From Clostridia bacterium (lineage in GTDB: Bacteria; Bacillota; Clostridia; Oscillospirales; Acutalibacteraceae): 5,199 nucleotides of DNA. Made by a program: the position numbers and the translations under genes. Of this stretch, positions 1 to 5,199 are shown in pieces (the stretch's first letter is position 1; every line of letters starts with the position of its first letter). The notes beneath the pieces were generated by a model that had not been told where the DNA came from, did not search any database, and saw only the letters and a program-made list of their open reading frames with translations. The stretch lies in assembly GCA_017519685.1 (NCBI GenBank), contig JAFWRV010000250.1, forward strand, positions 1 through 5,199. Reading direction: 5' to 3'.

Positions 1-15
1 CCGCAAGGATATGCG

Positions 16-33
16 GAGCATAAAACAAAAACC
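16..33. repeat. 18-bp exact repeat of a segment inside the MATE gene
   Basis: GAGCATAAAACAAAAACC occurs here and again, in the same orientation, at 1219-1236 inside the MATE gene. Resemblance continues beyond the exact core: on the minus strand both copies read TCCGT-n-C-n-GG ahead of the shared T-rich stretch. Read in the MATE frame on the minus strand, this copy gives LSVQVFVLCSAYP against FSVLVFVLCSFFP in the transporter. It may be a remnant of a duplicated or recombined MATE gene, or a coincidence favoured by A-rich composition. Nothing around it is a functional gene. Confidence 0.5.
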
Positions 34-34
34 T

Positions 35-67
35 GCACGGATAAATTCCAAAACGGCACGGATAAAT
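35..67. repeat. Pair of 12-bp direct repeats (GCACGGATAAAT)
   Basis: GCACGGATAAAT occurs at 35-46 and again at 56-67, separated by 9 bases. The second copy is also the left arm of the palindrome at 55-74. Together with the small hairpin at 1-16 (CCGCA, 6-base loop, TGCGG), this looks like part of a palindromic intergenic repeat rather than a coding remnant. I see no open frame or promoter here. Confidence 0.6.
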
Positions 68-74
68 CCGTGCC
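55..74 (-). terminator. Perfect hairpin, possible back-up terminator for the MATE gene
   Basis: GGCACGGA and TCCGTGCC form a perfect 8-bp stem with a TAAA loop, or 9 bp with a 2-base loop. On the minus strand, the direction of the upstream MATE gene, the stem is followed by GTTTTGGAATTT, a short and interrupted T-rich tail. This could act as a second terminator about 105 bases after the MATE stop. It could equally be a REP-like palindrome with no role in termination. Confidence 0.4.
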
Positions 75-101
75 CTACGTCTTACAGGAACCTTTATTAT
101 A

Positions 102-148
102 TTCGGAGCGAAGCGACCCGAAATTATTCATTATTAATTATTAATTAA
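102..148. repeat. Small hairpin followed by AT-rich TTATTAATTA tract
   Basis: TTCGG at 102-106 pairs with CCGAA at 118-122 around an inner GAGCGAAGCGA segment. It is followed by a near-pure A/T tract made of repeated TTATTAATTA-like units (about 121-148). From general experience, such GCGAAGC hairpins next to TTAATAATTAATT tracts are common intergenic repeats in gut Clostridia, but I cannot confirm copies elsewhere from this window. No protein or RNA gene is recognisable. Confidence 0.45.
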
Positions 149-180
149 ATCCTCCCGCAGCATTACGCTGCGAGAGGATT
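148..180 (-). terminator. Strong hairpin at the 3' end of the MATE gene
   Basis: AATCCTC plus CGCAGC (148-161) pairs with GCTGCG plus GAGGATT (167-180). This gives 13 paired bases with one internal C/A mismatch and a 5-base loop. The structure starts at the MATE stop codon, overlapping its last base, and is read in minus-strand RNA. The tail after the stem is TAATTAATAATTAATAA, rich in A and T but not a clean run of U. It is the most likely transcription end for the MATE gene, though it may also mainly protect the mRNA 3' end. Confidence 0.55.
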
Positions 181-1547
181 TACTCTGTTTCTTCCGATTT
201 GAATTTCTTTATCCAGTTGAATTTTCTGACCTTGAAATAAGCGACGATGCATTTGAGCACCTGATCGGCCTTGAGGCATGCAAAGGTGACGACAACGGGA
301 AATTTAAAGACGAATGCGCTCAGCGCCGAGACCGGGAGAACGACTCCCCACATCCAGATCAAGTCGTTTCTGAATACGAACGAGGTTTCGCCGCCTCCGG
401 AAACCAGACCGCACAGGCACGGTACTTCGTATGAAGTTCCTATGATGGTTACAGCGAGAACGGCGGTAAAAAGGTTTGTGCAGTGAACCGTTTCGGGAGA
501 AGCGTTATAAAAGCCGATTATAAGCGTTTTAAACAGAATCAGCAGCCCCGAGGAAATAAGTCCTATCAGCAGAAAGACAGGCTGCAGTTTACGCGAGCGG
601 TCCTTGATTGTGTCAAGGGTCGCGCCTTCTCCTATCATTTTCGCTGTCAGCACGCAGACCGCGTTGCTCGAAGCGTAGGTGATGACGGTCGCTATCTGGA
701 ATATCGTTGTCGCGATACTGTTTGCCGCTATCGCGCTTTCGGCGAGGCGGCCTATTATCGCGCCCTGAACGCTCATCGCGAGTCCCCAGGAGATATTGCT
801 CGCGAGCAGGGGAAAGCCGGTCCTGAAATATCCGCGGAACATTTCCGCGTCGGTTTTAAACAGTTTTACAAACGTAAGCGAAAGTTTTTTATCAACAAAT
901 AAAGCGTAGATGACAACAACCGCGAATTCCACCGCTCTTGAAATCAGGGTCGCGAGCGCGGCTCCCCTGACTCCGAGTTCAGGCGCGCCGAATTTGCCGT
1001 AAATGAAGATATAGTTGAGAAAAATATTGAGACCGAAGGTTGAAACGGAGACATAAAATCCGATTTTTACGGTTTCGACGCTTCTGAGAACGGCAAGAAG
1101 AATCTGTGTAACGGAGTAAATCAGATATGACCATCTGATGATGTTGAGATACAGGATTGCCTGCTGAGCGACAGCTTCCTTGTCTGTGAAAAGACCGATG
1201 ACCTGACGGGGAAAGAAAGAGCATAAAACAAAAACCAGAACGGAAAACGCGCAGGTGAGCCACATGGCTACCGCCGATATCCGGTAAATCGAGTCGAAAT
1301 CTTTTTTGCCCCACGCTCTCGACGCGATAACCGTCATTCCGTTCGCAACTCCGATGACGGTCATAAACAGAAGATACTGTATATTATTGCATATTCCGAC
1401 TCCGCTGAGCGCCGTTTCGCTGTAAGCGCCCATCATAACCGAGTCCGCGAGATTGACGCCGTAAACAATGAGGTTTTGAAACGCCACCGTGACGGTCATT
1501 ATTAAAAACGCTTTGTAAAAAGCTCTGTTGTCTGCCTTTCCGCTCAT
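180..1547 (-). CDS. MATE family efflux transporter (multidrug/cation antiporter)
   Basis: This is a complete 455-residue inner-membrane protein, the usual length for the multidrug and toxic compound extrusion family. Such proteins expel cationic drugs or metabolites in exchange for Na+ or H+. About 12 hydrophobic helices form two similar halves (about 1-225 and 236-455). Family signatures are visible: NLADSVMMG near residue 33 in the first helix region, GVANGMTVIASRAWGKKD near 66-83, LRSVETVKIGFYVSVSTF followed by LNYIFIYG near 154-184, GAIIGRLAESAIAANSIA in the second half, and SGGGETSFVFRNDLIWMWG near 383-401. The substrate cannot be told from sequence. I chose the ATG at 1545-1547 because GGGGG at 1554-1558 lies 6 bases upstream; an in-frame TTG at 1551-1553 would leave no room for it. 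The gene is transcribed alone, divergently from the operon on the other strand, and is followed at once by a hairpin. No frameshift or missing segment is seen. Confidence 0.95.
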   Translation of the reverse strand: MSGKADNRAFYKAFLIMTVTVAFQNLIVYGVNLADSVMMGAYSETALSGVGICNNIQYLLFMTVIGVANGMTVIASRAWGKKDFDSIYRISAVAMWLTCAFSVLVFVLCSFFPRQVIGLFTDKEAVAQQAILYLNIIRWSYLIYSVTQILLAVLRSVETVKIGFYVSVSTFGLNIFLNYIFIYGKFGAPELGVRGAALATLISRAVEFAVVVIYALFVDKKLSLTFVKLFKTDAEMFRGYFRTGFPLLASNISWGLAMSVQGAIIGRLAESAIAANSIATTIFQIATVITYASSNAVCVLTAKMIGEGATLDTIKDRSRKLQPVFLLIGLISSGLLILFKTLIIGFYNASPETVHCTNLFTAVLAVTIIGTSYEVPCLCGLVSGGGETSFVFRNDLIWMWGVVLPVSALSAFVFKFPVVVTFACLKADQVLKCIVAYFKVRKFNWIKKFKSEETE

Positions 1548-1553
1548 AAGCAA

Positions 1554-1558
1554 CCCCC
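1554..1558 (-). promoter_or_regulatory. Ribosome binding site of the MATE gene
   Basis: Minus-strand GGGGG lies 6 bases before the ATG at 1547. It is G-rich rather than a canonical AGGAGG, but it is the only candidate, and it favours the ATG start over the TTG two codons upstream. Confidence 0.6.
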
Positions 1559-1565
1559 GGAAAAC

Positions 1566-1580
1566 CGTTAATCTGTAACG
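1566..1580. promoter_or_regulatory. Short inverted repeat over the MATE transcription start
   Basis: CGTTA (1566-1570), 5-base spacer, TAACG (1576-1580). It lies directly downstream of the MATE -10 box, where transcription should begin. It could be an operator half-site pair or a small 5' UTR hairpin. With only 5 bp per arm, chance is a real alternative. Confidence 0.25.
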
Positions 1581-1609
1581 ATTATATCATCGGCTGTCAG
1601 TTGATACAA
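1581..1609 (-). promoter_or_regulatory. Sigma-A promoter for the MATE gene
   Basis: On the minus strand the -10 box is a perfect TATAAT (1581-1586), preceded by TGA, giving an extended -10 (TGnTATAAT). The -35 box is TTGTAT (1604-1609) with a 17-bp spacer. The predicted start of transcription is near 1574, giving a leader of about 27 bases that contains the GGGGG ribosome site. The weak -35 with a strong extended -10 is compatible with regulated expression. Confidence 0.75.
1589..1605. promoter_or_regulatory. Interrupted palindrome in the MATE promoter spacer (possible operator)
   Basis: ATCGGCTGTCAGTTGAT fits ATC-nn-CTG-T-CAG-nn-GAT: six of eight base pairs are perfect and the other two are G/T. 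It fills the gap between the -10 and -35 boxes of the MATE promoter, a position often used by repressors or MerR-like activators of efflux pumps. The spacer is 17 bp rather than the 19 bp typical of MerR promoters, so a repressor is the simpler reading. No regulator gene is present in the window. Confidence 0.35.
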
Positions 1610-1657
1610 GTTTTAAATATTTTGTTGTGTATATTTCATAAAAAAGAAAAATATTGT

Positions 1658-1686
1658 TTGACTTTTTTGTTGATATTTAGTATTAT
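1658..1686 (+). promoter_or_regulatory. Sigma-A promoter for the three-gene operon
   Basis: The -35 box is TTGACT (1658-1663), followed by a 17-bp spacer and the -10 box TATTAT (1681-1686). Each box is one base off consensus. Transcription should begin near 1693, leaving a leader of about 25 bases with the GGGAGG site, too short for a riboswitch. The surrounding DNA is very AT-rich. The -35 boxes of the two divergent promoters are about 48 bp apart, so the promoters do not overlap. Confidence 0.75.
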
Positions 1687-1703
1687 TTTAATATATTGTT
1701 TTT

Positions 1704-1709
1704 GGGAGG
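1704..1709 (+). promoter_or_regulatory. Ribosome binding site that decides a TTG start
   Basis: GGGAGG lies 9 bases before the TTG at 1719-1721. Another in-frame TTG at 1710 touches the site directly and so cannot be the start. No ATG is available near the first cysteine pair. Confidence 0.75.
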
Positions 1710-1718
1710 TTGATATTT

Positions 1719-2609
1719 TTGGCTGTATGTCCCAAATGTAAGGAAAAAATACCGTTTTACCATCTCGGCCAGTTCTGCCCGCATTGCGGAGTGAATGTCA
1801 GATTCTATGATTTTGACAAAAAATTTTACCGCGACGCAAAAAGAGCGGAGCTGTCGGTTGCCAAAACGAATATTTTCATAGCGCACATCAAAGCGGCTCT
1901 TATCGGCTCAAAGCTTTCGATAATACGGCTTTGTGTTATGATACTTCCGCTCGTTTCGCTGCTTGTTCCCTATGCCACCGCAAAAATCACACAGCCGTTT
2001 GTCGATGACAAACTGATGGTTTCGGCTCTGGGACTGTATCAGGCAATCTCGGGCGGGCATCTTGATTATGTTATGACAATGATGAAATCGGGTATCGATG
2101 CGGAGGCGTTCAGGGCGCTCGCGCTTGTGATGGGAGGCATTGCGCTGACGGCTGTCGCTGCCGTCGTGCTTGTTCTGCTGACTGTGCTTTCATTCACAAG
2201 CATAAAGAAAATGCCGAAGGTGCTCGTCTGCGTCTGCGTTGCCGGAATAGCGCTGACTGCCGTTACGGCGGTCCTCGCCTTCAGATTTGTGTCGGTTGCC
2301 GATGCATCCCGCGGAACGATAGTCCGCGGCGGCGTTTCATTCGGCTATATTGTGACGGCATTAATGTTTGCGGTCAACCTCGTTATCAATACTCTGATTA
2401 TCAAAAAGGGATATAACATTGTTTATAAGGAAGGCGACCTTGAGCGCAAGGAAATCGCGAAGAAGGTCAAAGCCGGGGAGATTGATATTGACTCGCTTCC
2501 CCAGCCGATAGTCGAAACAGAGGAAACAAGACAGATTGACCTTGAAATCAGGAAACAGCAGGCTCTGTACCACGACAGGGAAGGAGGCGGCGGCAGTGAA
2601 GAAGTTTAA
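1719..2609 (+). CDS. Unrecognised four-helix membrane protein with N-terminal zinc ribbon
   Basis: A 296-residue protein that I cannot assign to a named family. Residues 1-30 hold C4-PK-C7 and C20-PH-C23, a CxxC-x12-CxxC zinc ribbon preceding a charged stretch (about 31-60). Four hydrophobic segments follow, near 66-87, 131-158, 166-190 and 206-229. A charged tail (230-296, rich in K and E) ends in GGGGSEEV. By the positive-inside rule the ribbon and tail should lie in the cytoplasm, with about 40 residues outside between helices 1 and 2. Helices 2 and 3 share IALTAVxAV (141-149 and 177-185). It is the first gene of the operon; its last codons contain the ribosome site and start of the next gene, giving a 14-nt overlap, so the two are probably translationally coupled. 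Zinc binding is inferred from the cysteines. A role as partner or sensor for the downstream transporter is only a guess from position. Confidence 0.88.
   Translation: MAVCPKCKEKIPFYHLGQFCPHCGVNVRFYDFDKKFYRDAKRAELSVAKTNIFIAHIKAALIGSKLSIIRLCVMILPLVSLLVPYATAKITQPFVDDKLMVSALGLYQAISGGHLDYVMTMMKSGIDAEAFRALALVMGGIALTAVAAVVLVLLTVLSFTSIKKMPKVLVCVCVAGIALTAVTAVLAFRFVSVADASRGTIVRGGVSFGYIVTALMFAVNLVINTLIIKKGYNIVYKEGDLERKEIAKKVKAGEIDIDSLPQPIVETEETRQIDLEIRKQQALYHDREGGGGSEEV
2581..2587 (+). promoter_or_regulatory. Ribosome binding site that decides a GTG start
   Basis: AAGGAGG lies inside the end of the upstream gene, 8 bases before GTG at 2596-2598. It supports this start over an upstream in-frame TTG (2536), whose extra 20 residues would put polar sequence ahead of the KKFNWKKYIYK membrane lead-in. 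The same bases encode the Gly-rich tail of the upstream protein. Confidence 0.85.
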
Positions 2610-3978
2610 CTGGAAGAAATATATTTATAAAATTGTCGTTGTTGTTCTCATTGTGTTCTTTGTCGGAGGCGTCGGAATGGGCGCCGCGAACATTCTTTCG
2701 ATTGAGGGAACTCGCGAGCTCTATACTCCGGAGAAACCGAAAACCCCGTTCCCGGAAACAGACGCCGAGGTGCTCGAATATGTTAACGCCGCCATCAACT
2801 CAGCGCTGAACGCCGAGGTTCAGCCGATGGTTGAAATGAACGAATCGTTTTCCGTTGACGGGGATACATTCAAAAACAGCGCGGAGAACGAGAGGATAAA
2901 CGCGGCGGCGCTGCTCGCGGAGGACGGAATAGAATCTTCCGTTGAGGATTCCTTTGAAAGCAAAAAGGCGGATTTCGGTTCCTCCGCCGGAGAATTCCTT
3001 TCTCCGCTCGAAATTTCGCTTTCCGATATCGAGTCGGTTGAAATCAAATATGAGTATTACAAATGCTCGATGTGCACCACTAATGTTTCCCCGGAAGACT
3101 TTGCCGAGGAATGCCCCGAGTGCGGAAACAAAAACACGCTCGATAAAAGATACAGCGATGACTATGAAATTGTTATCCATGTGAAGCCCGGCTCAGCGTC
3201 GTTTGAGAAAAACGCTTTCCCGAAATCTGAAAACATTTCAGATATTATCGGCAGCGCCGGAAACGGTTATTACAAGCTCGGCGGTTTTGAAAAAGAGAAT
3301 ACGAAGGCAGATATCACTGTCAGGGTAAACCGCCTCAATGATGAAATCAAGGCGCTCAGATTCGAAACGGATTCGCTTCTCAGCGCGAAGCTCGGCTTTG
3401 ACGGCGCCTATAAGGAACTCGGCACGGTTGACTGCAGTGTTGAAACCGGTGACAGATATGAGTTTTCATTTGTCTGGCCGGGCATCTCCCTTGACAGCCA
3501 CGAGAGAACGGTTGAAAAGGGCTCGACCGAAGTCCTCAAGGCAAGCCTTTCGTGCGACGACCCGGTAGATTACGAAGTAACCTGGACCTCGGACAATGAG
3601 GATATTCTGACAGTTGATAACGAGGGCTACCTCAAAACGCATAAGAAATTCGGCGACGCCAACATAACGGCGAGCTTTGAGTTCAACGGCAAGACTTACA
3701 GCGACACCTGCCTTGTCCATGTCGGCGTACCCGCCGAGGGAGTTGACCTCAGTAAAGGCAAGCTGAAAATGAATACCGGCGACAGTTTCTCTCTCGTTGC
3801 CGAATTTGATCCGAAAGATACAACGAACACCGTCTGCTACTGGTTCACGGAAGATGAAAAAGTAGCTTCAATCGATGAAAACGGCAAGGTTACCGCGGTT
3901 GCTCCGGGCAGCACGGTTGTCTATGTTGTCACCGATGACGGAAATTACTACTCATCCTGTGAAGTGGAGGTGAAATGA
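2596..3978 (+). CDS. Membrane-anchored extracytoplasmic protein with zinc ribbon and two Ig-like domains
   Basis: A 460-residue protein of unknown function. It starts with a basic MKKFNWKKYIYK, then a hydrophobic segment (about 12-34) that is either a signal anchor or an uncleaved signal. No lipobox cysteine is seen. The rest is soluble, acidic and predicted to lie outside the membrane. A Ser/Glu-rich region (about 75-140) precedes a CxxC-x12-CxxC zinc ribbon (C157, C160, C173, C176; CSMC...CPEC), then a mixed region to about 295. Two C-terminal repeats (about 296-376 and 378-460) resemble bacterial Ig-like Big_2 domains. The second is clear: GVDLS, TGDSFSLVAEFDP, then SIDENGKVTAVAPGSTVV. The first, with W-TSDNEDILTVDNEGYL, is more divergent. 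Such domains commonly serve in cell-surface adhesion or as structural spacers. A zinc ribbon on the outer face is unusual. The gene overlaps its upstream neighbour by 14 nt and its stop overlaps the start of the transporter gene. Expression, topology and membership are well supported; the role is not known. Confidence 0.9.
   Translation: MKKFNWKKYIYKIVVVVLIVFFVGGVGMGAANILSIEGTRELYTPEKPKTPFPETDAEVLEYVNAAINSALNAEVQPMVEMNESFSVDGDTFKNSAENERINAAALLAEDGIESSVEDSFESKKADFGSSAGEFLSPLEISLSDIESVEIKYEYYKCSMCTTNVSPEDFAEECPECGNKNTLDKRYSDDYEIVIHVKPGSASFEKNAFPKSENISDIIGSAGNGYYKLGGFEKENTKADITVRVNRLNDEIKALRFETDSLLSAKLGFDGAYKELGTVDCSVETGDRYEFSFVWPGISLDSHERTVEKGSTEVLKASLSCDDPVDYEVTWTSDNEDILTVDNEGYLKTHKKFGDANITASFEFNGKTYSDTCLVHVGVPAEGVDLSKGKLKMNTGDSFSLVAEFDPKDTTNTVCYWFTEDEKVASIDENGKVTAVAPGSTVVYVVTDDGNYYSSCEVEVK
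3966..3973 (+). promoter_or_regulatory. Ribosome binding site of the transporter gene
   Basis: GGAGGTGA is a long match to the 16S rRNA anti-Shine-Dalgarno and lies within the last codons of the Ig-like gene. From GGAGG there are 4 bases to the ATG at 3975 and 7 bases to the ATG at 3978. The second spacing is closer to the optimum. Confidence 0.8.
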
Positions 3979-5199
3979 TGGCTGAAGAAAAGAAAGTTCT
4001 CCGAAGTTTCTTTGACGCGGAGGATAACTCCGCAGCGACAATTGATAAGCAGAAGCTTAACGAATACAGCGACATAGCCGTCAGAATGTTCCACACAAGG
4101 GTGCTTGACGGCAAGGAGCTTGCCGTTCCCGCGGTGGCGCAGTTTGCCACCAAGGTACTTAAAGCGGTTGAGGTTTACGAAACGATGTATTTCGTAAACG
4201 TTCTCAAAATCAATATGGTATATGTCGCCGCCATCAAGGCGCTTATATCAATTTATGACAGTCTTAATGACCCTCTGATGGGTATCGCCTACGACAGGAC
4301 AAGAACCCGCTGGGGCAAAGCGCGGCCTTATATCCTTTTCGGCGCGCTTCCTTATTTCGTTGCCACCGCTCTACTGTACACGGGAGCCACATTCCTCAGA
4401 AATCCTTCGGGCAACGACCCCAAGAAGATAATGTTTGTTTTCATAATGCTGTTTATCAAGGAAACGTTTTCCACGATTTACAACATTCCGCGGGATAACA
4501 TCCTGACACTTATGACGCCTAACCCAAAGGACAGGATTACTGTCAATCTGCTCCAGACCTATATCGGCGAGTGGGGCTCGCAGATTGTCTATGCTATTTT
4601 CCTGCCCCTTATGGAACTCAACAACAAGGGATATATCTCCCTGCCTCTTTCCTCGGTCTTTGCCCTTCTCGGATGGATAGCCGCGGGAATAGGAATCTCC
4701 GGAAACATAGCGATGGCGCTGACCTGCAAGGAGAGAGTTATGCTTCAGCAGAAGCCTGCGCCTGTCGAAAAGAGCATATTCTATGTGCTTAAAAACAAAT
4801 ATATGCTCCGTAACTTCATAGCGAACTTCGCAACCTCCTGGTGGGCTGACGGCGGTTACTCCTGGGATGTTGTAACCCAGCAGGAAATCTTCGGCGGCTC
4901 AATCTGGTCCGCGATTGCCTACGCGCCTTATAATATTATGGACCCGCTTTCTGTCACCTTCATTCCGAAATTCGCAAAGATGTTCAAAAACAACAACAGA
5001 AACGAGCTTATCGCGCTTCGTATCTGGGACCTGGTCTGCGTTGCAGGAATGTGGAGCGCAATACCGTTTATCCACAAGCGGTTTGTTACAATGGGCGTCT
5101 ATGCCTTCTTCTACGGCCTGAATGCCGTGAACAACGGCCCGGCGAATGTCGTTGAAGGAGAAATCGGGCGTGAAATCAGCGACTATACCGAGTATATGA
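3978..5199 (+). CDS. GPH/MelB-type MFS transporter, 3' truncated by window end
   Basis: 407 codons plus one base are visible and the frame is still open at the edge. The protein belongs to the glycoside-pentoside-hexuronide:cation symporter branch of the MFS (MFS_2 type), which couples solute uptake to Na+ or H+. The hallmark loop after helix 2 is clear: YDSLNDPLMG (93-102), then DRTRTRWGKARPY (106-118). A family-like YNIPRDN with PKDRITVN follows (168-190), and GREISDYTEYM at the visible end matches the motif before helix 11. About ten helices are present; roughly 80-100 C-terminal residues are missing. From a remembered, ungapped alignment with Salmonella MelB, cation-site D55, N58 and D59 correspond to D94, N97 and D98, whereas sugar-site D19 and D124 correspond to T58 and N169. 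The protein has about 40 extra N-terminal residues, and its helix 1 region (about 50-76) carries K59, K62, E65 and E68, unusually polar. The start could also be ATG 3975, giving ATGA overlap with the upstream stop. Substrate unknown. Confidence 0.92.
   Translation, partial: MAEEKKVLRSFFDAEDNSAATIDKQKLNEYSDIAVRMFHTRVLDGKELAVPAVAQFATKVLKAVEVYETMYFVNVLKINMVYVAAIKALISIYDSLNDPLMGIAYDRTRTRWGKARPYILFGALPYFVATALLYTGATFLRNPSGNDPKKIMFVFIMLFIKETFSTIYNIPRDNILTLMTPNPKDRITVNLLQTYIGEWGSQIVYAIFLPLMELNNKGYISLPLSSVFALLGWIAAGIGISGNIAMALTCKERVMLQQKPAPVEKSIFYVLKNKYMLRNFIANFATSWWADGGYSWDVVTQQEIFGGSIWSAIAYAPYNIMDPLSVTFIPKFAKMFKNNNRNELIALRIWDLVCVAGMWSAIPFIHKRFVTMGVYAFFYGLNAVNNGPANVVEGEIGREISDYTEYM

Noticed and set aside
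121..148. AT-rich tract as a replication origin or unwinding element
   Set aside because: No DnaA boxes or iterons nearby; it fits an intergenic repeat tail or terminator tail better.
483..902. Open frame of 139 codons on the plus strand opposite the MATE gene, and a similar 71-codon frame just upstream
   Set aside because: No ribosome site and no recognisable protein pattern; the minus-strand frame is a clear full-length MATE transporter, so these are antisense shadows.
1610..1718. Riboswitch or attenuator ahead of the operon
   Set aside because: The predicted leader is only about 25 bases and AT-rich, with no stem-loop of note.
2536..2595. Upstream TTG extension of the Ig-like protein
   Set aside because: No ribosome site fits it, it would add 20 polar residues before the membrane anchor, and the GTG at 2596 has an AAGGAGG at ideal distance.
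2800..3180. Minus-strand open frames within the Ig-like protein gene
   Set aside because: Arginine- and serine-rich shadow translations opposite a well-supported gene, with no start signals.
4571..5121. Two short plus-strand open frames in the last 650 bases
   Set aside because: They lie in a different frame inside the GPH transporter, whose frame is open across the whole region and carries family motifs.
1..5199. CRISPR array, tRNA, rRNA, insertion sequence or phage attachment site
   Set aside because: No regularly spaced repeats, tRNA-like fold, transposase frame or paired terminal inverted repeats were seen.

Overview
The window looks like chromosomal DNA from a low-to-medium GC Gram-positive bacterium. 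The best guess is a gut-type Clostridia (Oscillospirales or a relative). This rests on textbook sigma-A promoters, strong GGAGG-type Shine-Dalgarno sequences, frequent TTG/GTG starts, AT-rich intergenic DNA and protein style. No marker gene fixes the taxonomy.

Layout. Positions 1-179 are non-coding and repeat-rich: small hairpins, a 12-bp direct repeat, an AT-rich tract, and a strong hairpin that abuts the stop codon of the first gene. Positions 180-1547 (minus strand) encode a complete MATE-family multidrug/cation antiporter. Positions 1548-1718 are a divergent control region. It holds one good promoter on each strand, and an interrupted palindrome sits inside the MATE promoter spacer.

Positions 1719-5199 (plus strand) form a tightly packed three-gene operon whose genes overlap. 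The first is a four-helix membrane protein with an N-terminal CxxC/CxxC zinc ribbon (TTG start). The second is a single-pass, predicted extracytoplasmic protein with its own CxxC/CxxC zinc ribbon and two C-terminal bacterial Ig-like (Big_2-type) domains (GTG start). The third is a transporter of the GPH/MelB branch of the major facilitator superfamily, cut off by the window end after 407 codons.

How the genes may work together. The 14-nt and 1-4-nt overlaps imply co-translation, so the two unrecognised proteins are probably made in step with the transporter and may form accessory or scaffold parts around it. This is inference. The transporter keeps the MelB-type cation-site acids (D94, N97, D98). 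It lacks the two acids that bind sugar in MelB and has an N-terminal extension with an unusually polar first helix, so its substrate should not be assumed to be a melibiose-like sugar. The divergent MATE gene has its own promoter and need not share a function with the operon. The set of two zinc-ribbon membrane proteins plus a divergent GPH carrier is the most promising candidate here for an undescribed system.
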